Origin: Paenibacillus piri
GTDB taxonomy: Bacteria; Bacillota; Bacilli; Paenibacillales; NBRC-103111
Assembly (NCBI RefSeq): GCF_004354045.1
Contig: NZ_SMRT01000001.1
Coordinates: 558,001-622,000 of the forward strand
Length of the DNA: 64,000 nt
Direction of reading: 5' to 3'
In this document: piece after piece, positions 9,041 to 18,151 of the stretch
How the letters are laid out: each line of letters begins with the position of its first letter
Position numbering within the stretch: position 1 is the stretch's first letter
Position numbers and translations under genes: made by a program
The notes under the pieces: model-generated
Seen by the model: only the letters and a program-made list of their open reading frames with translations
Databases searched by the model: none
What the model was told of the DNA's origin: nothing

Positions 9041-9967
9041 ATGACAGCATCGGATTTCGATTGCATTATTATCGGAGGCGGAATTGCCGGGCTGCAGGGA
9101 GCGATCCAGCTTGGCCGCTATAAGCACCGTGTTCTGGTGGCGGATAAGGGCTACGGGCGGTCCACGTTATGCAGAAGCTATCATAATGTGCTCGGCTGGC
9201 CGGACGGCGTCTCCGGGGAAGAGCTGCGCCGATTGGGCAGGCAGCAGGCCGAGCGGCTGGGCGTTCAATTTATGCAGGGAGAAGTGACTCGCCTTGGCGG
9301 AGAAGCGGGGAGCTTTCAAGTTGGGATACAAGGGCAATCCCGTGATTTGACAGCCGGTACGCTGCTGCTGGCGACGGGCTTGCTGGACCGGTTCCCTCCG
9401 CTGCCGGGCTTGATCGAATGCTTGGGCATCAGCGTGTACGTATGTCCGGATTGCGACGGATATGAGACAAGCGGACGGCAAACCGTTGTCATAGGCGCGG
9501 GCGATGTCGGAGCTTCAATGGCGCTGGCGTTGAATTATTGGACGCATACAATTGTATACGTTAACCATGAGGCGGCTGCAGCTCCGATCAGCAGCAAGCT
9601 GCTGGAACGGCTGGCCGATCGGGGTATTGCCTATTTCGATCAACCGATAGTTGAGGTGGTCGCCAAAGGCGACGGAGCGTTCCACGGCGTTCGTTTGGCC
9701 AACGGACGGCATATTGCGGGAGAGCGCGGCTTTATCGCCTTCGGAGGCAACGAGGTGCAGTCGTCGCTTGCCGCGCAGTTGAAGATCGAAAGGCTGGAAA
9801 ACAAGCATATTGTAGCGGATCCGCGCACGAAGATGACAAGCGTGCACGGCGTTTGGGCGGCTGGCGATGTCGGGGTGCACGCCGAGCAGTTGACCATTGC
9901 AATGGGGGAAGGCGCGCAGGCGGCGATCTGGATTCATAAAGAGCTGCTGAAGCGGATGAAAGCATAA
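9041..9967 (+). CDS. FAD/NAD(P)-dependent oxidoreductase, thioredoxin-reductase-like
   Basis: 308 residues from ATG 9041, chosen because GGAGG lies 9 bases upstream; the frame is open for 69 bases before it. An FAD-binding GGGIAGLQ opens the protein, CPDCDGYE (near 130-140) provides a CxxC active site in the thioredoxin-reductase position, IGAGDVGAS is the NAD(P) site, and WAAGDVG near the C-terminus is the second FAD motif. This version of the active site occurs in stand-alone TrxR-like oxidoreductases, not in bacterial TrxB, which has CATC. The physiological disulfide partner is unknown and no thioredoxin gene lies nearby. Confidence 0.85.
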   Translation: MTASDFDCIIIGGGIAGLQGAIQLGRYKHRVLVADKGYGRSTLCRSYHNVLGWPDGVSGEELRRLGRQQAERLGVQFMQGEVTRLGGEAGSFQVGIQGQSRDLTAGTLLLATGLLDRFPPLPGLIECLGISVYVCPDCDGYETSGRQTVVIGAGDVGASMALALNYWTHTIVYVNHEAAAAPISSKLLERLADRGIAYFDQPIVEVVAKGDGAFHGVRLANGRHIAGERGFIAFGGNEVQSSLAAQLKIERLENKHIVADPRTKMTSVHGVWAAGDVGVHAEQLTIAMGEGAQAAIWIHKELLKRMKA

Positions 9968-10275
9968 TCCGCCCGGCGAGACTGGCGATAATAGGGGAAA
10001 GGGCCTGTAGAATGGCTTCGGGGGGGAGAAGTCATCTCCTGAACCGGTTCCTCTCCTTTAATCGACAGCCTCCCGGCAGGCACCGTTGCAGGCCGGTCCG
10101 GCATGGCATACCGGACGAGTTGCAACATAACGGCGTTTCGGAATCTGTTTTCCGCCGTTCATCGGGAGTTTCTTTCGACGTCACCCATTTCGTTATGCGG
10201 TTCGAACGACAAAGTGAAAGGCGATCGGAACCCAGCGCTTTTTCGCAGGAATCCGGCCGGTTTGCAGTTGAATCA
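9968..10275 (+). other. Gene-free gap of 308 bases between convergent genes
   Basis: No gene, clear terminator or repeat is evident. Open frames here have no ribosome site and look like by-products of base composition. It lies between two converging genes. Confidence 0.5.
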
Positions 10276-11433
10276 CTATTTTTCGAATCTGGACTTCCAT
10301 TGCTCCAACGACTCCTCTCCATTGGCAAATATCCGTTTGAGCTTCAGCTTATGCTGGCTAGGAGCGGTCAAGCCTTGCTCGATCGTAAACGCATATTTGA
10401 ATTGAAGCTCCTGCAGCAGTTGAAGCGTAGCTGCATTCCATTCGCCGTAAGGATAACAGAATACGTCGGCAACCGTTCCCAGGTGCTGCTCGATCTGGGC
10501 TTTTGCCTCTGCGATTTCAAATTTTTGATTTTTGACGTTCAGCTTGGGCAGATGGGGATGCGTCATGCCGTGAGGCTGAATATCCCAGCCGGCCTCGTGC
10601 ATTTCCTTTATTTGCTCCCAGCTCATAAAATAACCGTCATCCACCATTCCCGGAGACATAAACAAGGTGGCGTGAAAACCGAGCTCTTTCAGCAGCGGCA
10701 TCGCATGCTCGTAATTGTCCATATAGCCATCGTCAAACGTAAGCAGGATCGGCTTATCCGGGCCTTTGTCAATGCCCTCCATCATGTCGGAAAATTGCTT
10801 GAGTGTAAGAGGCGTGTAGCCCGCCTTCGACAAATAACGCATTTGCTCTGCGAATTTTTCCGGCGTGATGGTGGCCGGATTGCCGGGATCGACCGTAATG
10901 CTGTGATAATTCAATACCGGAATCCGTGCAGGCTTATCCGGTTTAACCGGGGCTGCCGCCGGAGCATTGACAGGCGGCGCGGCGCCGTTTGCCGCCGCGG
11001 TGGGCTGCAGGGCCATAGAGGAAGCGTCAGCCTGCAAGGCCGGCTCCGATGACTCCGACGCGGCCGGTCCGGAGGCGGCATTCGTAGCGGAGCCTGCGCG
11101 AACCGCAGCTTCGGGAACGGCGAGCATGGCAGGATGTGATGGCACAGCCGAGTATTTGTAAGCGCTTGCTGATTGCGAACCTTCCAGGAGGCGCAGGAAC
11201 GGAAGCGCCTGTGTCAGCGAAATCGGAGCGTCAGAGCCCGGTATTCGCACGGAGTGAGACCGGCTGCCGCTGTCGGCAGGAGCGGTTGCCGAATCCGCGG
11301 CATCCGGCGATTGGGCAAGCGCAGGCAGGATCGAGCAGCCGACCGCCAAGACACAGCAAAGCATACTGAAAAACCAGCGCCGATACAGAAGTGCCAAACG
11401 GGCTCTTCCGGCGAATAGCTTGGGACGTTTCAT
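10276..11433 (-). CDS. Secreted polysaccharide deacetylase (NodB domain)
   Basis: 385 residues from ATG 11433 (AAAGGAG 9 bases before it; a GTG two codons earlier is too close to that site). An N-terminal signal/anchor (about 18-40) and a low-complexity Ala/Ser/Pro-rich linker (45-165) are followed by a NodB domain. That domain shows LLTFDDGYMDNY (motif 1, metal-binding Asp), HGMTHPHL (motif 2, two His) and FCYPYGEWN (motif 3). The predicted role is metal-dependent removal of acetyl groups from peptidoglycan or an exopolysaccharide outside the membrane. It stands alone between the TrxR-like gene and a gap. Confidence 0.88.
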   Translation of the reverse strand: MKRPKLFAGRARLALLYRRWFFSMLCCVLAVGCSILPALAQSPDAADSATAPADSGSRSHSVRIPGSDAPISLTQALPFLRLLEGSQSASAYKYSAVPSHPAMLAVPEAAVRAGSATNAASGPAASESSEPALQADASSMALQPTAAANGAAPPVNAPAAAPVKPDKPARIPVLNYHSITVDPGNPATITPEKFAEQMRYLSKAGYTPLTLKQFSDMMEGIDKGPDKPILLTFDDGYMDNYEHAMPLLKELGFHATLFMSPGMVDDGYFMSWEQIKEMHEAGWDIQPHGMTHPHLPKLNVKNQKFEIAEAKAQIEQHLGTVADVFCYPYGEWNAATLQLLQELQFKYAFTIEQGLTAPSQHKLKLKRIFANGEESLEQWKSRFEK

Positions 11434-11694
11434 AGGCACAGACTCCTTTTATGGAAAATCTACTACTCTATGCATATCCTGCAATAAAAAAGAATATGTC
11501 TGCCGGTTCAGAAGTCTGGTGAAAACTTGCCTGATAGACGAGCGGATCGTGGCTGCGAAAAAAAGCGGGATAAGGACGGTACCAGCGATGATAATCTTGT
11601 TGAAGGCGATGACAAAGCATTGTGTGATTGCCATGGTGAAAGGGAAGGCGCCGCCATCGAAAAAATCGATGGACAGCGATGGAATGCAAACGCA

Positions 11695-12519
11695 TTATGA
11701 CGAAGACTGTGATGGTGGCAATGACGGCATTGACGACGAAGCCGCAGCTGCCGGCGGAAGCTCGTCCACGACATGCGCGTACGTTCGCAGCGCCTCTTCG
11801 CCGTGCGGCGTCAAACGGTAAATGCCGCGCTCGACACGCTGGAACCAGCGGTAAACATTTTTTTGCAGCAGACCGGCCGCTCTCGGGTTGCCCGTCAGCT
11901 CCTTCAGCCGGCGCGGGCTCAGGGGACCGTGCTGGCGGAGCAAAGAAGCGAGATGGAGCGACTTTTCCCTGTAGGAGGTCATAAGCTTCAGCTTCGAGCT
12001 GCCGCCCACGTTGTAATCCGCCCGCCGCTCCTTGAATTCATGGACGATCCGTTCGGCTGCCCGCTTGTTGTGACGGGGCATTACCGCAGGCGCAAGCGCG
12101 GGTGCATCGGCCGCAGCGACGGCCGGCGACAGAGAAACAAAGCGATCGGTGATGCCGGGCGGATGGCATTCAAAGAGAACGGCCGGCTTCTTGCGTTTGA
12201 AAAACTGTACGGTGATCATGCCGATCCCGAGCATCTGGCAAAGCTTACGCAGCTCGGGCCAGCTGGCTCCGTGCGGGGCGCGGCCCTTATTGGGCAGCTC
12301 GAAGGCGACGTATACGCGGCGGGTGAGCCGCAGCCGGTCGATACCTTGCAGAAGCAGCGGGATGGAGAAGTTTTTTTTCAATTCGACGATAACGGGCGGC
12401 TCTTCGCCGCGAATGGCGACCAGATCGCAGTGGTGTACTTCGCCTCTAACCTGGTAGCCAACCTGCTCGAAATACGATTTGACCGGCGCGTACAGCTCTG
12501 TCTCGGTTTTAATCGCCAC
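11695..12519 (-). CDS. DUF2161 protein, PD-(D/E)XK nuclease-like
   Basis: 274 residues starting with GTG at 12519 (AAAGGAG 10 bases upstream). The N-terminal half has the pattern of the DUF2161 family, a predicted PD-(D/E)XK phosphodiesterase: a Glu in LYAPVKSYFEQ, then CDLVAI and VIVELKKNF, giving the D...ExK catalytic set (residues about 30-50). The C-terminal half resembles a winged-helix-like region (LASLLRQHGPLSPRRLKELTG). It is conserved in Paenibacillaceae; its biological role is not established. No partner genes are adjacent. Confidence 0.75.
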   Translation of the reverse strand: MAIKTETELYAPVKSYFEQVGYQVRGEVHHCDLVAIRGEEPPVIVELKKNFSIPLLLQGIDRLRLTRRVYVAFELPNKGRAPHGASWPELRKLCQMLGIGMITVQFFKRKKPAVLFECHPPGITDRFVSLSPAVAAADAPALAPAVMPRHNKRAAERIVHEFKERRADYNVGGSSKLKLMTSYREKSLHLASLLRQHGPLSPRRLKELTGNPRAAGLLQKNVYRWFQRVERGIYRLTPHGEEALRTYAHVVDELPPAAAASSSMPSLPPSQSSS

Positions 12520-12750
12520 AGTCGCTCGTCTCCTTTAATCATCGGGTTGATGGATTTGAGTAAATTAATGTAATTATAGCATAAGTTTGATAGTATTAGT
12601 TTAGAAGTTGCCAGCACGTTCCCGGGCATCCCGGGCAGCATCAGCAATGGCTCCCGATCTGCATGGCGGACGGGCTGTTCTTGTTCAGAATGATTGTTAT
12701 CGCATCGCGAATGCCGGAGGACTGACATTAACTACTGGAGGCTATTTTAC

Positions 12751-14094
12751 ATGTTATCTATCGAACAAGCGGGTCAAATCGATCCATGGCTGGGACAAAC
12801 CTTGCCATGTGCTTGCGGGAAGACGCATTCGGTGTCGATACGCAAGGCAGTTATTGAGCGAGGCGCGTTAGCCGAGCTGCCGCGGTACGCGCAGGAGCGG
12901 GACTACCGCGATTTGCTGCTGGTGGCGGACCGGCGCACGCTGGAGGTCGCCGGCCGGGAGCTGCTGCAGCTGTGCGAAGCGGCGGGGCTGAAGGCGGATC
13001 TGTGCGTGCTCACGGACGACGAGCACGGGGAAATCGCCGCCGACGAGCGCGTCATCGTGCAGCTGCTGCTGAAGGTGACGCCGCCGGTGCAAGCCATCGT
13101 GGCCGTCGGCTCGGGCACGATCCACGACGTCGTCCGTTTCGTAGCTCATAAAACGGACCGCGCGTTTTTCTCCGTGCCGACAGCCCCGTCGGTCGACGGC
13201 TTCGCCTCCGTAGGCGCGCCTCTCATTGTCGGCGGCTTCAAGCAGACGATTCCGGCATGCGCGCCGGAAGCTATTTTCGCCGACTTGACGCTGCTTGCCA
13301 AGTCGCCGAGACCGATGATCGCCGCCGGATTCGGCGATATGCTGGGCAAGTACACGTCGCTTGCCGACTGGCAGCTCGGCCGCGTGCTGTTCGACGAGCC
13401 GTACTGCGAGCTTGCTGTCGAGATGACGCGGCAGGGGCTCGCGCTGTGCGTCGATAACGCCGAGGAGATCGCCGCAGGCAGCGAGCTCGGGATGCGCAAG
13501 CTGATGGAGGGCCTGACGCTGTCCGGCATCTCCATGCTGCTTGTCGGCCATTCCCGGCCGGCTTCCGGCGGGGAGCATCATCTCTCCCATTATTGGGAGA
13601 TGAGATTCATTCAAGAGCGGCGCCGGGCGCTGCTGCACGGCGCCAAGGTCGGCGCGGCGGCCGTCAAGATGGCCGAGCTGTACGAGGCGGTGGCTGCGCT
13701 GTCGCCGGAAGCGGCTGCCGCGGCGATCGCGGCCCGGCAGGCCAGCGGCGATGTTTTGACGCCTGCGCGGATGCGCGAGCAAATCCGCGCAGGCTACGGC
13801 AGCATCGCCGATCAGGTGCTGGCCGAAAACGGCCTGAGCGGCGATGCCGGCGCTGCAGAGCCGCAGGAGCTGCAGGAGCTGCCGCAGCGCATAATCGAGC
13901 GCTGGGACGCCGTCCGCGCCGTATGCGGCAGCGTACCGCCGCCTGCGCAGCTGGCTGAGGCTTTGCGCCGCGTAGGCGGCCCGACGACGGCAGCCGAGCT
14001 CGGCGTCGAGCCCGAGCTGCTGCAGGACAGCCTGAGGTACGCGATGTACGTGCGCAACCGTTATACGATCATACGCCTGCATCAATGGCTTTAG
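12751..14094 (+). CDS. araM: sn-glycerol-1-phosphate dehydrogenase AraM (EgsA)
   Basis: 447 residues from ATG 12751 (GGAGG 9 bases upstream). The family reduces dihydroxyacetone phosphate to sn-glycerol-1-phosphate with NAD(P)H and a divalent metal, and in Bacillus feeds heptaprenylglyceryl lipid synthesis. The dehydroquinate-synthase-like NAD site is seen as AVGSGTIHDVVRF, the conserved FSVPTAPSVDGFAS follows, and metal-binding His residues lie in SGGEHHLSHYWEM. The gene is markedly richer in G+C than its neighbours, which produces long meaningless open frames on the opposite strand. It is monocistronic, ended by a terminator. Confidence 0.9.
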   Translation: MLSIEQAGQIDPWLGQTLPCACGKTHSVSIRKAVIERGALAELPRYAQERDYRDLLLVADRRTLEVAGRELLQLCEAAGLKADLCVLTDDEHGEIAADERVIVQLLLKVTPPVQAIVAVGSGTIHDVVRFVAHKTDRAFFSVPTAPSVDGFASVGAPLIVGGFKQTIPACAPEAIFADLTLLAKSPRPMIAAGFGDMLGKYTSLADWQLGRVLFDEPYCELAVEMTRQGLALCVDNAEEIAAGSELGMRKLMEGLTLSGISMLLVGHSRPASGGEHHLSHYWEMRFIQERRRALLHGAKVGAAAVKMAELYEAVAALSPEAAAAAIAARQASGDVLTPARMREQIRAGYGSIADQVLAENGLSGDAGAAEPQELQELPQRIIERWDAVRAVCGSVPPPAQLAEALRRVGGPTTAAELGVEPELLQDSLRYAMYVRNRYTIIRLHQWL

Positions 14095-14108
14095 CAGCCG
14101 ACGGTGCG

Positions 14109-14163
14109 AACAGCCCCCGGTTACCGGCTTCCTCGCGGAAGACGATAATCGGGGGCTGTTTCT
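14109..14163 (+). terminator. Terminator after araM
   Basis: AACAGCCCCCG (14109-14119) pairs perfectly with CGGGGGCTGTT (14150-14160), followed by TTCTT; the long loop contains a smaller hairpin. Confidence 0.75.
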
Positions 14164-14281
14164 TATGCAGCTCCGCTGCGGATCGGCACATTCCCGGCGG
14201 GAGCGCCGCAGCTTCGCAGGAGGAGGTACGGGGCATCTAATCGCGGATCGCCCGCCTTCGAAAGCTGCGCTGTCCGGACCA

Positions 14282-14480
14282 CATGCGGCAGCGCATCAAC
14301 GCGACGGCGATCCGCTCCTGCCATGCGGCAGCGCATCAACGTGACGGCGACCCGCCCTGCCATACGGCAGCGCATCAACGTGACGGCGACCCGCCCCTGC
14401 CATGCGGCAGCGCATCAACGCGACGGCGACCCGCCTTGCCATGCGGCAGCGCATCAACGCGACGGCGACCCGCCCCTTGC
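14282..14480 (+). repeat. Five head-to-tail copies of a ~40-bp repeat
   Basis: Units start at 14282, 14322, 14361, 14401 and 14440, with lengths 40, 39, 40, 39 and 41. Each begins CATGCGGCAGCGCATCAACG and ends in a variable C/T run followed by GC. Differences are limited to a few substitutions (CGC/TGC, CATGC/CATAC) and the length of the pyrimidine run. The array lies in the 631-base gap between araM and prkA; no coding function is apparent, although several frames stay open. Confidence 0.85.
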
Positions 14481-14725
14481 AGCGGTCGCATAGCCCAAGC
14501 AAGCGCTGATTCGTTGAGCGGGCATTTCTACATATATTTGCTATGCCAGAGGTAGCTACTATCCACCGTATAGTTTTGTAAAATGTGGCGGCGGTCGCGT
14601 GCAACCGACAATTTTATCTAAAATTTCCGGGCAAGTTATCCCTCCAACTTGCATAGGATTTATTACACTTCAATTCTTTTTATGTTGTCATCGCAAATGC
14701 ACTGTACGGAGGAGGAGGTTGACTC

Positions 14726-16621
14726 ATGGACATATTCAAGAAAATATCGGATTACCGCGCAGAAACCGACAGATTGGCGTGGACGGGAACCTTTGCCCAA
14801 TATATTACAATGGTTCACAAAAACCCTGACCTGGCGATGACCGCTCACAGCAGAGTATATCGTATGATCGCTTCTCAGGGCATAATGGAGGATAACGGCA
14901 GACGCAAGTACCATTTTTTTGAACAGGAAATATTCGGGTTGGACTCGGCGATCGAAAAGCTTGTCGAAGAATACTTTCATTCCGCAGCGAGACGTCTCGA
15001 CGTCCGTAAGCGTATCCTCCTTCTTATGGGTCCGGTCAGTGGAGGCAAATCGACCATCGTGACCTTGCTGAAACGGGGCTTGGAGCAGTTTTCGCGGACT
15101 GATCAGGGGGCCGTATACGCGATCAAGGGATGCCCCATGCACGAAGAGCCTTTGCACTTAATTCCGCTGGAGCTGCGTCCGGAAGTCGAGCGGGAGCTTG
15201 GGGTGAAGATTGAAGGCAACTTATGTCCTTCGTGCCAAATGAGGCTCAAAACGGAATATAGCGGGCGAATCGAGGATGTGCGAATAGAGCGGGTGCTCAT
15301 TTCCGAAGATACTCGGACAGGGATCGGGACGTTCAGCCCGTCCGATCCGAAGTCGCAGGATATTGCCGATTTGACGGGCAGCATCGACTTTTCCACGATT
15401 ACCGAGTTTGGCTCCGAATCGGACCCGCGCGCTTACCGGTTTGACGGCGAATTGAATAAAGCGAACCGCGGCATAATGGAGTTTCAGGAGATGCTGAAAT
15501 GCGATGAGAAATTTTTATGGAACCTGCTGTCCTTAACGCAGGAGGGCAATTTCAAAGCGGGCCGCTTCGCCTTGATTTCAGCGGATGAGCTGATCATTGC
15601 CCATACGAACGAATCGGAGTATAAAGCGTTTATTGCCAATAAAAAAAATGAAGCGCTGCAATCGCGGATGATTGTCATGCCGATTCCTTACAACCTGAGG
15701 GTGTCGGAGGAGGAAAAAATTTATACGAAGCTCATTAGGCAGAGCGATATGGCGCATGTTCATATTGCACCGCATTCGCTGCGGGCGGCGGCGATTTTCT
15801 CGATTTTGACCCGGCTCAAGGAATCGAAAAAGCAGGGCATGGATCTGGTCAAAAAAATGCGCATGTACGATGGAGAGGAAGTCGAAGGCTACAAGGAAGC
15901 CGATTTGAAGGAAATGCAAAGCGAATATTTGGAGGAGGGCATGTCGGGCATCGACCCGCGTTATGTGATAAACCGGATTTCAAGCGCGCTCATCCGGCAG
16001 GGGCTTGAATTCATTAATGCTCTGGATGTGCTGCGCGCGTTAAAAGACGGGCTGGATCAGCATCCGTCCATCACGAAGGAGGAGCGGGAGCGGTATTTGA
16101 ACTTCATTTCGGTCGCGCGCAAGGAGTACGATGAACTGGCTAAAAAAGAGGTGCAAAAGGCGTTCGTTTATTCATTCGAGGAATCCGCGAAAACGCTGTT
16201 CAACAATTATCTCGACAATATTGAATCGTACTGCAACTGGGGGAAGGTGAAGGACCCGATGACCGGGGAGGAGATGGACCCGGACGAACGGCTGATGCGA
16301 TCGATCGAGGAGCAGATCGGCATATCCGAAAATGCCAAAAAAGCGTTCCGCGAAGAAATCTTGATCCGGCTGTCCTCGTATTCGCGCAAAGGCCATCGCT
16401 TTAGCTACAGCAGCCACGAGCGGCTCCGCGAAGCGATAGAGAAAAAGCTGTTTGCCGACTTGAAGGATGTCGTAAAAATTACGACCTCGACCAAAACGCC
16501 GGACGGCAACCAGTTGAAACGGATTAATGAGGTTATTAAACGGCTTGTCGAGGAGCACGGCTATACAACGGCTTCGGCGAATGAGCTGCTTCGTTACGTA
16601 GGCAGTCTGCTGAATCGATAA
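14726..16621 (+). CDS. prkA: PrkA serine protein kinase / AAA+ ATPase
   Basis: 631 residues, the usual family length, from ATG 14726 after GGAGGAGGAGG. The N-terminal AAA+ domain carries the Walker A variant GPVSGGKSTIV (near residue 97); the C-terminal part matches the PrkA kinase-like domain (about 390-630). In Bacillus it acts during sporulation in the mother cell and has also been described as an AAA+ protease-like factor; its E. coli homologue is YeaG. Its usual partners yhbH and spoVR are present here too but 18 kb away. The 250 bases upstream hold the promoter, probably a sporulation-type one; I could not assign it with certainty. Confidence 0.93.
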   Translation: MDIFKKISDYRAETDRLAWTGTFAQYITMVHKNPDLAMTAHSRVYRMIASQGIMEDNGRRKYHFFEQEIFGLDSAIEKLVEEYFHSAARRLDVRKRILLLMGPVSGGKSTIVTLLKRGLEQFSRTDQGAVYAIKGCPMHEEPLHLIPLELRPEVERELGVKIEGNLCPSCQMRLKTEYSGRIEDVRIERVLISEDTRTGIGTFSPSDPKSQDIADLTGSIDFSTITEFGSESDPRAYRFDGELNKANRGIMEFQEMLKCDEKFLWNLLSLTQEGNFKAGRFALISADELIIAHTNESEYKAFIANKKNEALQSRMIVMPIPYNLRVSEEEKIYTKLIRQSDMAHVHIAPHSLRAAAIFSILTRLKESKKQGMDLVKKMRMYDGEEVEGYKEADLKEMQSEYLEEGMSGIDPRYVINRISSALIRQGLEFINALDVLRALKDGLDQHPSITKEERERYLNFISVARKEYDELAKKEVQKAFVYSFEESAKTLFNNYLDNIESYCNWGKVKDPMTGEEMDPDERLMRSIEEQIGISENAKKAFREEILIRLSSYSRKGHRFSYSSHERLREAIEKKLFADLKDVVKITTSTKTPDGNQLKRINEVIKRLVEEHGYTTASANELLRYVGSLLNR

Positions 16622-16727
16622 TATACCGGGTATACGCCCATTTTACCGGCTAGGCACTCACCCTTTAGGCGAACGCACATATATTTTAGTAAGATCGCCA
16701 TTTTAACGAACAAAAGGGAGAGTACCG

Positions 16728-17084
16728 ATGCACAACCAACTTGAAGAACAACATGGTAAATTAGCCGGTGCGGGTTCGCAAGCCGAAACGAACAGACCTC
16801 CTCATGGCGGGCCGCACGGAGGAGGTTCTCATGGACATCACGGGCCCCAAGGCGAGCATGGGTTCCAGGGACAACACGGGTTTCAAGGCCAGCATGGGTT
16901 TCATGGTCATCATGAGTTTCATGGCGGCTTGAATCCGATCGTTCCGATTATCGCATTGACGCCTTTCCTGGCTCAGCCATATTATCAGCCGTATCCATAC
17001 CCATATCCATATCCATATCCATATCCGTATCCGTATCCATATTCTCCGTATGATCAACCGTACAGCCCGGACTATGCCTACTAA
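16728..17084 (+). CDS. Low-complexity His/Gly-rich and Tyr-Pro-repeat protein, possible spore or surface protein
   Basis: 118 residues with AAAGGGAGAG before the ATG. Three zones are visible. Residues 1-30 are polar. Residues 25-66 are rich in Gly/His with hexapeptide repeats (HGFQGQ twice, then HGFHGH, HEFHGG). After a hydrophobic bridge (LNPIVPIIALTPFLAQP), residues 85-118 are mostly Tyr-Pro dipeptides ending YSPDYAY. This composition is typical of Bacillales spore-coat or exosporium proteins and of metal-binding surface proteins; it lies just after prkA, whose regulator is sporulation-specific. The function is inference, but coding is well supported by the ribosome site and the terminator. 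Confidence 0.7.
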   Translation: MHNQLEEQHGKLAGAGSQAETNRPPHGGPHGGGSHGHHGPQGEHGFQGQHGFQGQHGFHGHHEFHGGLNPIVPIIALTPFLAQPYYQPYPYPYPYPYPYPYPYPYSPYDQPYSPDYAY

Positions 17085-17117
17085 CCAAAACGGTAAGCGT
17101 AACGGATGAAGCCGGCC

Positions 17118-17166
17118 AAAAAACCAGTCAGCGACACGAAAACCGTGTTCGGCTGGTTTTTATTTT
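17118..17166 (+). terminator. Terminator after the Tyr-Pro repeat gene
   Basis: AAAAACCAG pairs with CTGGTTTTT, with an inner GACACG/CGTGTT stem; a T-rich tail follows. Confidence 0.8.
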
Positions 17167-17330
17167 GCCTTAAGATATCCGGAGTATGTTCACGAATCGT
17201 CCATAATGTGCATTGACCGGCATCGGCAGCGTTGATCGTATGCGGCGTCGGCCGATTTCTGAAGTTCGCGCATAAAAAACGGGATAACCCTCATAATAGG
17301 GGAGAATACCGAACGAATGGAGGATGGATC

Positions 17331-17528
17331 ATGCTCGATAATCTTGAAAGTAATTACAATTGCGCCAATGCGGGGGCCGATCTTCACCGGCTAAAACAGG
17401 AACTGTCCGAGCTTCGCGGACAAGGCGCGGAACATCAGGAAGCGCAGGCAACGATCAACCGGATCGAGAACCAGATCTCGTTCATTTTGAACAAATGCGA
17501 CATCAATCATTCATCCGCATCCGACTGA
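17331..17528 (+). CDS. Small coiled-coil protein, 65 residues, unknown function
   Basis: The ATG at 17331 has GGAGG 7 bases upstream; the frame is open earlier without a ribosome site. The product is acidic and mostly helical, with heptads from residue 18 to 55 (LHRLKQELSELR..., INRIENQISFIL). Two Cys residues (near 10 and 57) could form a disulfide or bind metal. No family is recognised. It is followed by a strong hairpin. Confidence 0.55.
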   Translation: MLDNLESNYNCANAGADLHRLKQELSELRGQGAEHQEAQATINRIENQISFILNKCDINHSSASD

Positions 17529-17573
17529 TGCTCCAAACTGTTGCGTCCGTCGCAGGTGAATAGGCAGATGATT

Positions 17574-17628
17574 AAAAAACTCGCCCTCCGTCTTGCTTCG
17601 AAAGCAAGCGCGAGGGCGAGTTCATTTC
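17574..17628. terminator. Bidirectional terminator between convergent genes
   Basis: ACTCGCCCTC (17579-17588) pairs with GAGGGCGAGT (17612-17621), with an inner CTTGCTT/AGCAAG hairpin. It has six A before and T-rich DNA after, so it can stop transcription from either side, with the better U tract for the minus-strand DoxX gene. A second inverted repeat, GGCTTCGC/GCGAAGCC, lies at 17636-17686. Confidence 0.75.
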
Positions 17629-17697
17629 TTGGTTTGGCTTCGCACAACCTTGACAAACGCGCTCGTCTCTTAAGAACGGCGAAGCCGATTATCCTTG

Positions 17698-18099
17698 TCA
17701 AACGGGTGCGTGCAGCTTCGCCTGGCCGAGTGGAGCCGCTTTTTGTCTCTTATGGTGATAAATATAGGATCCGGCAATCAGTCCAAACCCGATAAGGAGA
17801 AATATCCATCCGATTACCGGGTCGCCCACGGCTATGCTCGAATACATGGCGCCTGCCAGATCGTATGCAAGACCGGCGTAAGCCCACTCCTTGATGCGCG
17901 GAAAGCCGGGAACGAGTATCGCAATGACGCCCAATAATTTGGCAACACCGAGAAAGGGGAGGAGATAAGCGGGATAGCCGAGATGGTCGAACAAGGCAAC
18001 TGCGTCAGGTACCGACAAAATGTTGGGGATAGTTCCCACTCCCATCATTACTGCCACCAATCCGGTAAAAATCCAGTACAAAACATTCACTTTTTTCAT
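17698..18099 (-). CDS. DoxX-like membrane protein
   Basis: 133 residues, four predicted membrane helices, with the DoxX-family layout (WIFTGLVAVMMGVGTIPNIL, FLGVAKLLGVIAILVPGFPRIKEWAYAGL, VIGWIFLLIGFGLIAGSY). The family is a loosely defined group of small quinone- or stress-related membrane proteins. It is the second gene of a minus-strand unit whose first gene is now a remnant; the promoter at 18308-18337 would serve both. In other Bacillales such DoxX genes sit beside SRPBCC-domain genes and an ArsR regulator. Confidence 0.85.
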   Translation of the reverse strand: MKKVNVLYWIFTGLVAVMMGVGTIPNILSVPDAVALFDHLGYPAYLLPFLGVAKLLGVIAILVPGFPRIKEWAYAGLAYDLAGAMYSSIAVGDPVIGWIFLLIGFGLIAGSYIYHHKRQKAAPLGQAKLHAPV

Positions 18100-18151
18100 A
18101 ATAATTCATCCCATCCTTTTTTAAAATGATTGTAAGAGCGTTTCGCTCCGC

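Noticed and set aside
10012..11052. 346-codon plus-strand open frame
   Set aside because: It is mostly antisense to the polysaccharide deacetylase; the part in the gap has no protein-like features.
11449..11634. 61-codon minus-strand frame with a hydrophobic stretch
   Set aside because: It has no ribosome site before the ATG and no homologue I recognise; it could be a small membrane protein, but the evidence is too weak.
12868..14085. 405-codon open frame on the minus strand
   Set aside because: It lies entirely antisense to araM, which is G+C rich and has clear motifs; the antisense product is Arg/Gln/His-rich without any recognisable fold or ribosome site.
14282..14480. CRISPR-like array
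   Set aside because: The units are directly adjacent with no variable spacers, and no cas genes are nearby; it is a simple tandem repeat.
16761..17057. Minus-strand frame rich in Ile-Trp and Met-Leu repeats
   Set aside because: It is the mirror image of the repeat-rich plus-strand gene, which has the ribosome site and terminator.
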